From JBELHR01 sp049607205 (GTDB taxonomy: Bacteria; Bacteroidota; Bacteroidia; Flavobacteriales; Flavobacteriaceae), in contig JBMYWH010000006.1 in NCBI GenBank assembly GCA_049607205.1, forward strand, positions 1 to 64,000: DNA of 64,000 nt. Direction: 5' to 3'. The notes under the pieces were generated by a model, which was not told the origin of the DNA, made no database searches, and saw only the letters and a list, made by a program, of their open reading frames with translations. The position numbers and the translations under genes are program-made. Positions 8,623 through 17,488 of the stretch are shown here, piece by piece. Each line of letters starts with the position of its first letter. Positions within the stretch are counted from its first letter, which is position 1.

Positions 8623-9126
8623 TTAAGAGTTAATTTGATTCAAAGAATTTAATTCTTGTTCACTAAGGTTAGTTAAACTTTTCAATCTCGACAACATGAC
8701 ATTTTTGAATTCCATGTCAATACTAGAAGTATGAAAATACTTAATGAAAATATTTAAATCTTCCTCTTTATTATCGTGATACCCCAGAAATTTTGGAATC
8801 TCAGTTTGAAATAAAAATCTAAGGTAACGCAATTCAATATCTTTAGTATCCTTTAAAATAGCATCATTGATGTGTTCCTTTCCCTTATTAAAATACTTGA
8901 ATTTTTTAATTGGAAAAGAGGCGTTTTTTGAAAGCATAAACTCCACAACTCCTAGATAAGCTAAATTTACGGGCTCATCCGACTCTTCGGACAACTTATC
9001 ATAACAATATTCTAATTCTTGCTCAGACCAATCCTTTCCCATATTGACCCTAAGTTCATTGATAACTCCTGGTTCTGTAAAAAAAGACAGAACACTAAAA
9101 AATATAAAAAAGAATCCTTTAAGCAT
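8623..9126 (-). CDS. Unknown protein encoded within the carotenoid operon
   Basis: A 167-residue protein of no family I recognise. It begins with a hydrophobic signal-like segment (LKGFFFIFFSVLSFF, about 2-16), and the rest is soluble and predicted mostly alpha-helical, rich in Lys, Glu, Asn and Leu, perhaps TPR-like (WSEQELEYCYDKLSEES, VNLAYLGVVEFMLSK). It overlaps the crtB stop by 1 nt and lies 3 nt before crtZ, so it is tightly embedded in the operon. That implies a role linked to carotenoid synthesis, placement or export, but no catalytic motif is visible. Confidence 0.75.
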   Translation of the reverse strand: MLKGFFFIFFSVLSFFTEPGVINELRVNMGKDWSEQELEYCYDKLSEESDEPVNLAYLGVVEFMLSKNASFPIKKFKYFNKGKEHINDAILKDTKDIELRYLRFLFQTEIPKFLGYHDNKEEDLNIFIKYFHTSSIDMEFKNVMLSRLKSLTNLSEQELNSLNQINS

Positions 9127-9965
9127 TATAGAATATTAAGTTTAAAATTGACATATGATTTAGTCAATAAAACTAATTTAACTGGGTCAGATACCCTAAT
9201 TCTTGTTGTTAAAATATTGTGAGAAGCTGTTTTATTCAACTTATGCAGTAGTCTTTTATAATATTTAAAGGCCGTATAGACTCCGAACCTTGAACTGTTT
9301 GGCAATTTTTTAATTCCTATTAAAGCCTTTTGAAAATCATCCTGAATTTCCACAATAATCTCCTGCTTTTTTTCAGGGCTCAAATTCTCAAAATTTACAT
9401 TTGGAAAGTAGGAACGATTTAGCAGCTCATAGTCATCTTTCAAATCTCTTAAAAAGTTAACTTTCTGAAAAGCAGACCCAAGACTCATCGCTGAATCTTT
9501 GAGCTCATCATACATTTGCTGATCTCCATTTACAAATACTTTTAAACACATCAGACCTACAACATCCGCCGAACCATAAATATACGTCTTATAGTCCTCC
9601 ACAGTATCATAATTAGCTTTATTCAAATCCCAACGCATACTTTTCAAAAAGTCCATCACCATCTGATCCTGTATGTCGTATTTAAGTACCGTTAAGATGA
9701 AAGCATTCATAATAGGATTCATGCTCAATCCACGAGCTTTTGAATCAAAATACTCTTGTTCAAATTCATTCAATAAAGTTTCTTTATCGAAATTATGAAA
9801 ACTATCCACAATCTCATCAGCTAATCTCACAAAACCATAGATCGCATGAATATCCTCACGAATACTAGGGCCTAACATTCTCACGGCCGAAGAGAAAGAA
9901 GTAGAGTAACTTTTAGTGATTTGTGCACTACATATATAGGAGGCTTTATCAAATAATTCTTTCAT
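9126..9965 (-). CDS. crtB: Phytoene synthase
   Basis: A squalene/phytoene synthase family enzyme of 279 residues that condenses two geranylgeranyl diphosphates head-to-head to phytoene. Both Asp-rich metal/diphosphate motifs are intact: DEIVD (about 50-54) and the second in FLRDLKDDYELL (Asp174 and Asp178). The N-terminal SYSTSFSSAVRML matches the family substrate pocket. Gene context (10 nt after crtI, with crtZ and the cyclase downstream) favours phytoene over squalene synthase. Confidence 0.95.
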   Translation of the reverse strand: MKELFDKASYICSAQITKSYSTSFSSAVRMLGPSIREDIHAIYGFVRLADEIVDSFHNFDKETLLNEFEQEYFDSKARGLSMNPIMNAFILTVLKYDIQDQMVMDFLKSMRWDLNKANYDTVEDYKTYIYGSADVVGLMCLKVFVNGDQQMYDELKDSAMSLGSAFQKVNFLRDLKDDYELLNRSYFPNVNFENLSPEKKQEIIVEIQDDFQKALIGIKKLPNSSRFGVYTAFKYYKRLLHKLNKTASHNILTTRIRVSDPVKLVLLTKSYVNFKLNIL

Positions 9966-9975
9966 TTTAGTTAGT

Positions 9976-11433
9976 TTAAGAGGTTAATATGAGTTCGGAA
10001 ACGACCTTACCTGAAATAATAGCTGGAGGTAAACCAGGTCCTGGCACGGTCAATTGTCCGGTGAAATATAAGTTTTTGACTTTCTTACTCGCTAGTTTAG
10101 GTCTTAAGATAGCGGTTTGCATCAGGGTATTGGCTAAGCCGTAAGCATTTCCTTTATATGAATTATAATCTTTTATAAAATCTCGAATAGAAAAGGTTTC
10201 CCTAAATAATATATGATCTTTTAAATCTTCACCACAAAACTTTTCCAGACGACTTAATATTTCATTAAAATAACGTTCATGCGTATCTCCATTGTCTTCT
10301 AAACCAGGAGCTACAGGTATTAAAAAGAAACCGCCATCCTTACCTTGAGGTGCAAATTCAGGATCTGAGACAGAAGGAAAATTTGCATAGAACAATGGTT
10401 CCGTTGGCCATTCTTGACTATCATAAATACTCTCCGCATGACGCTCAAAATCAGTATCAAAAAATAAATTATGATGTAAGACCTTCCCAACTCTCTTATC
10501 AAAACCTACATAAAATAGTAAGGAAGAGGGAGCAAAAGTCTTTTTATCCCAGTATTTTTCAGAATACTGCTTATATTGAGAATCTAATAATTGTTCTGTA
10601 TGATGATAATCTGCTCCACTCAAAACAACATCTGAAGGGATGAATTGATCTTTTATTTCGATTCCTTTCACAACACCATGGTCCACCACTATCTTGTTTA
10701 CAGCAGCATCTGTATGATAAACTACTCCTAAAGATTCTCCAATCTTCAAGAAGGCCTTCACAATTTGATGCATACCACCTTTAGGATGCCAGGTACCCAA
10801 ACCAAAATCGGCAAAATTCATAAAACTATAAAAAGAAGGTGTATTAGCTGCTTTCGAACCTAAAAACAAAACTGGAAATTCCAATATTTGTCTCAACTTA
10901 TCACTCTTAATATGCTTTCTAACATCTTTAGCTATAGTTGAAAAAAACTGATTTACATTTACAATAGTTTTTCCTGTTATCAGTTCGAATATAGACTCAC
11001 CTGGTTTATATACAAGATCCTTGATTGCAATATTATAATTATTCTCAGCTTTGGATATAAACTTTTTAAGAAATACACTACTACCGGGCTCTTCTTGCTC
11101 GAATACCTTATAAATCTCCTCCATTTTAGCTCCTATGGGAATACTAGACTGGTCCTCAAAAATCACCTGATATCCAGGGTCTAGGCGAATCAATTCATAA
11201 AAATCCTCTGTTTTGAATCCGAAATCATTGTAAAATTTCTCAAAAACATCCGGCATCCAATACCAAGACGGACCCATATCAAATTTGAAACCATCCTTTT
11301 CAAAAACACGAAGTCTCCCTCCTAAATGCGAGTTTTTCTCATATACCGTAACTTGATTACCCTGTTGGGCAAGATAACAAGAGGCTGCTAGAGAGGACAA
11401 ACCAGAACCTAAAACACTAATTTTTTTAGACAT
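9976..11433 (-). CDS. crtI: Phytoene desaturase
   Basis: A CrtI-type FAD-dependent desaturase/isomerase of 485 residues, expected to convert phytoene to lycopene at the membrane. The N-terminal dinucleotide-binding motif GSGLSSLAAS (about 9-18) is followed by the family motifs HLGGRLRVFEKDGFKFDMGPS. The C-terminal FAD/substrate region contains LYFTGQLTVPGPGLPPAIISG. Its ATG lies inside the 3' end of carH (8-nt overlap), so translation is likely coupled to the regulator. Confidence 0.96.
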   Translation of the reverse strand: MSKKISVLGSGLSSLAASCYLAQQGNQVTVYEKNSHLGGRLRVFEKDGFKFDMGPSWYWMPDVFEKFYNDFGFKTEDFYELIRLDPGYQVIFEDQSSIPIGAKMEEIYKVFEQEEPGSSVFLKKFISKAENNYNIAIKDLVYKPGESIFELITGKTIVNVNQFFSTIAKDVRKHIKSDKLRQILEFPVLFLGSKAANTPSFYSFMNFADFGLGTWHPKGGMHQIVKAFLKIGESLGVVYHTDAAVNKIVVDHGVVKGIEIKDQFIPSDVVLSGADYHHTEQLLDSQYKQYSEKYWDKKTFAPSSLLFYVGFDKRVGKVLHHNLFFDTDFERHAESIYDSQEWPTEPLFYANFPSVSDPEFAPQGKDGGFFLIPVAPGLEDNGDTHERYFNEILSRLEKFCGEDLKDHILFRETFSIRDFIKDYNSYKGNAYGLANTLMQTAILRPKLASKKVKNLYFTGQLTVPGPGLPPAIISGKVVSELILTS

Positions 11434-12331
11434 TTTCTTTATAATTGTTTAAGAAGTCTATAACACCTTTATAAGGATACACTTCAGATAATGATTTGCT
11501 AAATTCTGTAACTTTATGCCCCATCACATGAAGTTTATATTCTGGCTTAAGTAAAACCAATTCCTTCATGTCTGTAAGATACTCATCAACCTCCATATCG
11601 GTGGGTTCCACAGTAAGATAAGTAACGAAATTAATCTCATCATATATAGCTGCTAAATCCTTCAAATTTGAAAGTGGTACTGACTGCCCTAAATATATAG
11701 ACTTATATCCTTTTTCAAGTAATTCATAATGTAAATATAAGAGACCTATTTCATGAATTTCTCTAGGAGGTAAATACAAAATATAGGGAGTCAAGGAGGA
11801 TTCATTCTCAATTTTCAAATTCTCAATAGCCCCGTGAATCTTCTGCTTAATTAAGTTAGAAATAAAATGCTCATGTGCGGGAGTAATCGCGGAAAGTTGC
11901 CATAAATTTCCTATTTCAAATAAAAATGGAACTAAAACTTCAACAAAAACTCTCCTAAAGCCCATAACACTCAAAGAATCACTAAACAAGTCATTAAAAC
12001 TCTTTTCATCAAAATTGATCATTGACATTTTAAAGGCCAAAATCAAATTTTCATGAGCCACTTTAACACTTAAATACCCTCTAGCCTCTTCCTGAATCTT
12101 TTCAGGAGTCATGGCAGCAATTTTTGAAATTTTTAAATTATTTTTATACAGAATGCTCACATTGAGCAACTTTAACATTTGATCAATATTGTAGTACCTA
12201 ATGTTTGAATCAGTCCTATTTGGCTGGAAGAGATTGTACCTCTTTTCCCATATACGAATCGTGTGAGCCTTGATTCCTGAGAAGGATTCCAAGTCTTTGA
12301 TCGTAAATTCCGATTTTATGTTGTTTAACAT
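11426..12331 (-). CDS. carH: CarH-like MerR-family, cobalamin-binding light-responsive repressor
   Basis: A 301-residue regulator with an N-terminal MerR winged-helix domain (about 8-75, IKAHTIRIWEKRYNLFQP), a four-helix bundle and a C-terminal B12-binding Rossmann domain. The CarH hallmarks are present: W-x9-EH (Trp144, Glu154, His155 in WQLSAITPAHEH) and the cobalamin-ligand motif E-x-H-x-x-G (EIHEIG, His193). In known CarH proteins adenosylcobalamin makes a DNA-bound tetramer in the dark, and light breaks it up. It heads the crt operon, so light induction of carotenoids is inferred. The start is the ATG at 12331; the frame also runs back to a TTG at 12352, but that TTG is part of the -7 box. 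Confidence 0.9.
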   Translation of the reverse strand: MLNNIKSEFTIKDLESFSGIKAHTIRIWEKRYNLFQPNRTDSNIRYYNIDQMLKLLNVSILYKNNLKISKIAAMTPEKIQEEARGYLSVKVAHENLILAFKMSMINFDEKSFNDLFSDSLSVMGFRRVFVEVLVPFLFEIGNLWQLSAITPAHEHFISNLIKQKIHGAIENLKIENESSLTPYILYLPPREIHEIGLLYLHYELLEKGYKSIYLGQSVPLSNLKDLAAIYDEINFVTYLTVEPTDMEVDEYLTDMKELVLLKPEYKLHVMGHKVTEFSKSLSEVYPYKGVIDFLNNYKENV

Positions 12332-12352
12332 TCTTTTTGTTTTGTTAAACAA
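12321..12352. promoter_or_regulatory. Perfect 10-bp inverted repeat, probable CarH operator
   Basis: TTGTTTAACA (12321-12330) and TGTTAAACAA (12343-12352) are perfect inverted arms separated by 12 bp, giving 22 bp from centre to centre, about two helical turns. The right arm overlaps the carH -7 box and the left arm overlaps its ATG. A bound regulator would block promoter access, so autorepression is the simplest reading. Assignment to CarH is by position, not by a known consensus. Confidence 0.6.
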
Positions 12353-12357
12353 ATATA
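12350..12357 (-). promoter_or_regulatory. -7 box of the carH-crt operon promoter
   Basis: TATATTTG on the minus strand fits TAnnTTTG and ends 18 nt before the carH ATG. No TTG is found at the usual -33 distance; that stretch is the A/T-rich tail next to the carB terminator. The three last bases of the box are the TTG that would otherwise look like a start codon. Confidence 0.65.
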
Positions 12358-12378
12358 CATTTTTTTTTCTATACGCAT

Positions 12379-12408
12379 AAAAAAAGCGGCACTATGGCCG
12401 CTTTTTTT
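12379..12408 (-). terminator. Intrinsic terminator of carB
   Basis: Arms AAAAAGCGGC (ending 12390) and GCCGCTTTTT (from 12397) pair around 6 nt. On the minus strand the hairpin follows the carB stop (12425) and is trailed by a U-run. It ends 22 nt upstream of the carH -7 box and insulates the crt operon. Confidence 0.85.
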
Positions 12409-12424
12409 TATAATATCTTATCAA

Positions 12425-15274
12425 TTATTTACTCAAATACATCTTTCTTCTAGAGTATAACTCATAGAATTGATCATCTTTTAAGCTATCGATAAACAAA
12501 ATACTCTCTCCTGTTGACTTCATCTCAGGTCCTAAGTTTTTATCTACATTAGGGAACTTATTGAATGAAAACACAGGTTGCTTAATCGCATATCCGTCTA
12601 ATCGTGGATTGAACTTAAAGTCCTTAACCTTCTTATCTCCCAACATCACTTTAGTTGCATAATTTACATAGGGCTCTTTATAAGCCTTAGCTATAAATGG
12701 TACCGTACGAGATGCTCTAGGATTTGCTTCAATGATATAAACTGTATCATCTTTAACAGCAAACTGAATATTAATCAGACCCTTAGTGTGCAAGGCTTTA
12801 GCAATCTTTTTAGTGTGATCCTTAATCTGTTGTAAAACAAATTCTCCTAAGTTAAAAGGAGGTAGCGTCGCATTAGAATCTCCTGAATGCACTCCACAAG
12901 GCTCTATATGCTCCATAATTCCTATGATATAAACATCATCTCCATCACAAATAGCATCCGCCTCGGCTTCGATCGCCCCATCTAAATAATGATCAAGAAG
13001 TAAGGTGTTATTTGGAATTTTATGTAATAAATCAACTACATGATGTTCCAATTCTTGTTTATTAATCACAATCTTCATTCCCTGTCCCCCTAAAACATAA
13101 GAAGGTCGAACTAAGATTGGGAAATCTAAACTATCTGCAATTTCTAAGGCCTCGTTTGCAGTTTGAGCAGTTCCGAACTGAGGGAAAGGGATATCTAAAG
13201 TCTCCAATAAAGAAGAGAATCTCCCTCTATCTTCTGCTAAATCTAAGGCTTCAAAACTAGTTCCGATAATTTTTACTCCATATTTTGAAAGCTTCTCAGC
13301 CAACTTAAGCGCAGTCTGTCCACCTAACTGAACGATAACTCCTTCAGGTTTTTCATGTCTGATAATGTCATAAATGTGTTCCCAGAATACAGGTTCGAAA
13401 TACAATTTATCAGCAGTATCAAAATCTGTCGATACCGTTTCAGGATTACAGTTGATCATGATCGTCTCATAACCTGCCTCTTTCGCGGCCAAAACCCCGT
13501 GAACACAACAGTAATCAAATTCAATTCCTTGACCGATGCGGTTAGGTCCAGAACCTAGAACAACAATCTTTTTCTTATCCGTAACAATTGACTCATTCGC
13601 AGATACCATTCCTCCAGGAGTTGACATCTTCTGCTCAAATGTTGAATAATAGTATGGAGTTTGTGCTGGAAACTCAGCCGCACAAGTATCTACTAGTTTA
13701 TAAACTCTATCAATACCTAAATGTTCTCTTTTATTATAAACTTCACTTTCATAACAATCCATCATATAGGCAAGCTGACGGTCAGCAAATCCTTTTTGTT
13801 TGGCAACTAAAAGTAAATCTGCAGTAATCGTCTCTAAACTATGTGTTGTAATTTCCTTTTCAAGCAATACTAATTCTTGATATTCTCTCAAGAACCACAT
13901 GTCGATTTTTGTAATCTCATGAATGGTCGATAAGGGCATTCCGATTTTTATTGCATCGTAAATCACAAATACTCTATCCCAAGAAGCATTTTTTAATTTG
14001 CTTACAATCTTATCATAGTCTTTTTGTCCTTTACCATCAGCTCCTAATCCGTTTCTTTTGATCTCTAAGGATTGAGTTGCCTTATGTAATGCTTCTTGGA
14101 AAGACCTTCCAATTCCCATTACCTCTCCTACAGATTTCATTTGAAGACCTAAGGTTCTATCTGATCCTTCAAACTTGTCAAAGTTCCATCTAGGAATCTT
14201 CACAATTACATAATCTAAAGTTGGCTCGAATAAAGCCGAAGTAGTTTTTGTAATTTGATTCTCTAATTCATTCAAATTATATCCTAAAGCCAGCTTAGTA
14301 GCAACCTTGGCAATTGGATATCCCGTAGCTTTTGAAGCTAAGGCAGAAGATCTAGAAACCCTTGGATTGATTTCAATCGCAATAATATCTTCCTTCTCGT
14401 CTGGACTTACTGCAAATTGAACATTACATCCACCAGCAAAATCTCCAATAGAACGCATCATGTGAATTGCCATATCACGCATTCTTTGGTAAGTTGCATC
14501 AGATAAGGTCATCGCAGGAGCTACAGTAATGGAATCACCTGTGTGAATACCCATAGGGTCCATATTTTCAATAGCACAAATAATTACTACATTATCGTTT
14601 TTATCTCTTAAAAGCTCTAACTCATATTCTTTCCATCCCAGAAGGGCTTTATCGATGATAACCTCATGAATAGGAGAAGCCTCTAATCCTCTTTTTAATA
14701 ATTCATCAAAATCTTCTTTTTCATATACAATAGAAGCTCCGAAACCTCCTAAGGTAAATGACGGACGAATTACCAATGGAAAACCATATTCCTGAGCGAT
14801 TTCTTTACCTTTCAAATAAGATGTTGCAGTGGTAGAAGGTGCCTGACCTATACCAATTTGCTCCATTAAATTTCGAAATTGCTCTCTATCTTCCGTAATA
14901 TTGATTGCATCAATATCAACACCAATTAATTCTACTCCGAAATCATCCCAAATACCTTTGTCCTGTGCTTCAATACATAAATTAAGTGCTGTCTGACCAC
15001 CCATAGTAGGAAGTACAGCATCAATATTAGGATGCGCCTCTAGAATCTCAATAATCGAAGAAGTCTTAAGAGGTTTTAAATACACATTATCCGCTAATGA
15101 CGGATCTGTCATAATTGTTGCAGGATTCGAATTGATTAGCGTCACTTCAATTCCTTCTTCTTTCATAGAACGGATCGACTGAGAACCTGAATAGTCAAAT
15201 TCACAAGCTTGACCAATTACAATAGGTCCTGATCCAATAATTAATACCGATTTAATGTTTTCGTTTCTAGGCAT
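12425..15274 (-). CDS. carB: Carbamoyl-phosphate synthase large subunit, short form
   Basis: Makes carbamoyl phosphate from bicarbonate, ATP and ammonia channelled from CarA, for pyrimidines and arginine. Its 949 residues contain both homologous ATP-grasp halves: the first begins with IGSGPIVIGQACEFDYSG and the second with VLGSGPNRIGQGIEFDYC (about residue 573). It ends at ...YSRRKMYLSK, so the C-terminal MGS-like allosteric domain (about 120 residues in the ~1070-residue E. coli protein) is absent. The stop is followed by a good terminator, so this is a natural short form, as in other Bacteroidota, and not a frameshift. carA is not in the window. Confidence 0.97.
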   Translation of the reverse strand: MPRNENIKSVLIIGSGPIVIGQACEFDYSGSQSIRSMKEEGIEVTLINSNPATIMTDPSLADNVYLKPLKTSSIIEILEAHPNIDAVLPTMGGQTALNLCIEAQDKGIWDDFGVELIGVDIDAINITEDREQFRNLMEQIGIGQAPSTTATSYLKGKEIAQEYGFPLVIRPSFTLGGFGASIVYEKEDFDELLKRGLEASPIHEVIIDKALLGWKEYELELLRDKNDNVVIICAIENMDPMGIHTGDSITVAPAMTLSDATYQRMRDMAIHMMRSIGDFAGGCNVQFAVSPDEKEDIIAIEINPRVSRSSALASKATGYPIAKVATKLALGYNLNELENQITKTTSALFEPTLDYVIVKIPRWNFDKFEGSDRTLGLQMKSVGEVMGIGRSFQEALHKATQSLEIKRNGLGADGKGQKDYDKIVSKLKNASWDRVFVIYDAIKIGMPLSTIHEITKIDMWFLREYQELVLLEKEITTHSLETITADLLLVAKQKGFADRQLAYMMDCYESEVYNKREHLGIDRVYKLVDTCAAEFPAQTPYYYSTFEQKMSTPGGMVSANESIVTDKKKIVVLGSGPNRIGQGIEFDYCCVHGVLAAKEAGYETIMINCNPETVSTDFDTADKLYFEPVFWEHIYDIIRHEKPEGVIVQLGGQTALKLAEKLSKYGVKIIGTSFEALDLAEDRGRFSSLLETLDIPFPQFGTAQTANEALEIADSLDFPILVRPSYVLGGQGMKIVINKQELEHHVVDLLHKIPNNTLLLDHYLDGAIEAEADAICDGDDVYIIGIMEHIEPCGVHSGDSNATLPPFNLGEFVLQQIKDHTKKIAKALHTKGLINIQFAVKDDTVYIIEANPRASRTVPFIAKAYKEPYVNYATKVMLGDKKVKDFKFNPRLDGYAIKQPVFSFNKFPNVDKNLGPEMKSTGESILFIDSLKDDQFYELYSRRKMYLSK

Positions 15275-15330
15275 TTCAACAAATCTTTTTAAAAGTCTTG
15301 GGATTAAATATATAAAGTTTAAGTCATATC

Positions 15331-15362
15331 AAAAAAAAGGTGTTACTAAAAATAGTAACACC
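15331..15362 (-). terminator. Intrinsic terminator of rpmH
   Basis: GGTGTTACTA (15339-15348) and TAGTAACACC (15353-15362) pair perfectly around AAAA; on the minus strand the hairpin is followed by eight Us (15338-15331). It sits 25 nt after the rpmH stop. Confidence 0.85.
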
Positions 15363-15387
15363 TCATATTATGATAATAGCATTATCA

Positions 15388-15549
15388 TTATTTCTTAGGT
15401 CTAACGTCAGATGACACAGACAATCTCTTTCTTCCTTTTGCACGTCTTCTAGCTAATACCTTACGACCATTAGCAGAGGCCATTCTTTCTCTGAACCCGT
15501 GTTTGTTTCTCTTTTTTCTTTTCGATGGTTGGTATGTTCTCTTGCTCAT
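15388..15549 (-). CDS. rpmH: 50S ribosomal protein L34 (bL34)
   Basis: A 53-residue, Arg/Lys-rich large-subunit ribosomal protein. It begins [19 protein letters not shown] and contains the conserved [17 protein letters not shown]. The frame is open back to a TTG at 15621, but that TTG belongs to the TATCTTTG promoter box and the extra residues match no L34, so the ATG at 15549 is used. This leaves a leader of about 65 nt. dnaA, the usual neighbour of rpmH in many bacteria, lies about 25 kb away here. Confidence 0.97.
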   Translation of the reverse strand: MSKRTYQPSKRKKRNKHGFRERMASANGRKVLARRRAKGRKRLSVSSDVRPKK

Positions 15550-15618
15550 TTCAGTGTATCTTAAAAATCTTCTTTTTATTAATGTGCTACCTCTCTCGGC
15601 AGGTGCTAAAAGCGTTTG

Positions 15619-15649
15619 CAAAGATACAATTACTTTTAGCTTTCACAAA
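15619..15649 (-). promoter_or_regulatory. Promoter of rpmH
   Basis: On the minus strand TTTG (15649-15646), a 19-nt spacer and TATCTTTG (15626-15619) match the Bacteroidota -33/-7 consensus in sequence and spacing. Confidence 0.75.
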
Positions 15650-15746
15650 TAGAATTTCCTTTTTTTTTGTTTTTTTTTCAAATTTATAAGCTTCCACTCT
15701 TAATAGCTAATGATTTCCTAATTTTTAACAACTTAGGTCCTTTTTT

Positions 15747-17401
<1,655 letters not shown>

Positions 17402-17420
17402 AAAAATAGTACATTTGCGG

Positions 17421-17456
17421 CTGCTACCATTATCTATTTATGGTAGCAGTTTTTTA
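17421..17456 (+). terminator. Intrinsic terminator of pyrG
   Basis: CTGCTACCAT (17421-17430) and ATGGTAGCAG (17440-17449) form a perfect 10-bp stem with a 9-nt loop followed by six Ts. A TACATTTG at 17410-17417 lies just in front, so a transcript starting there would begin with this hairpin. Confidence 0.8.
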
Positions 17457-17463
17457 TTTTAAA

Positions 17464-17471
17464 TAATTTTG
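17464..17471 (+). promoter_or_regulatory. -7 box, probable yidC promoter
   Basis: TAATTTTG fits TAnnTTTG and ends 17 nt before the yidC ATG, just after the pyrG terminator. No TTG is present at the normal -33 distance. Confidence 0.5.
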
Positions 17472-17488
17472 ATTGAATTTTTACCCTA

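Noticed and set aside
11426..12331. Ordinary MerR regulator without B12 function
   Set aside because: The W-x9-EH and E-x-H-x-x-G motifs are both intact in the C-terminal part, which argues against a B12-independent CarA-like or plain MerR protein.
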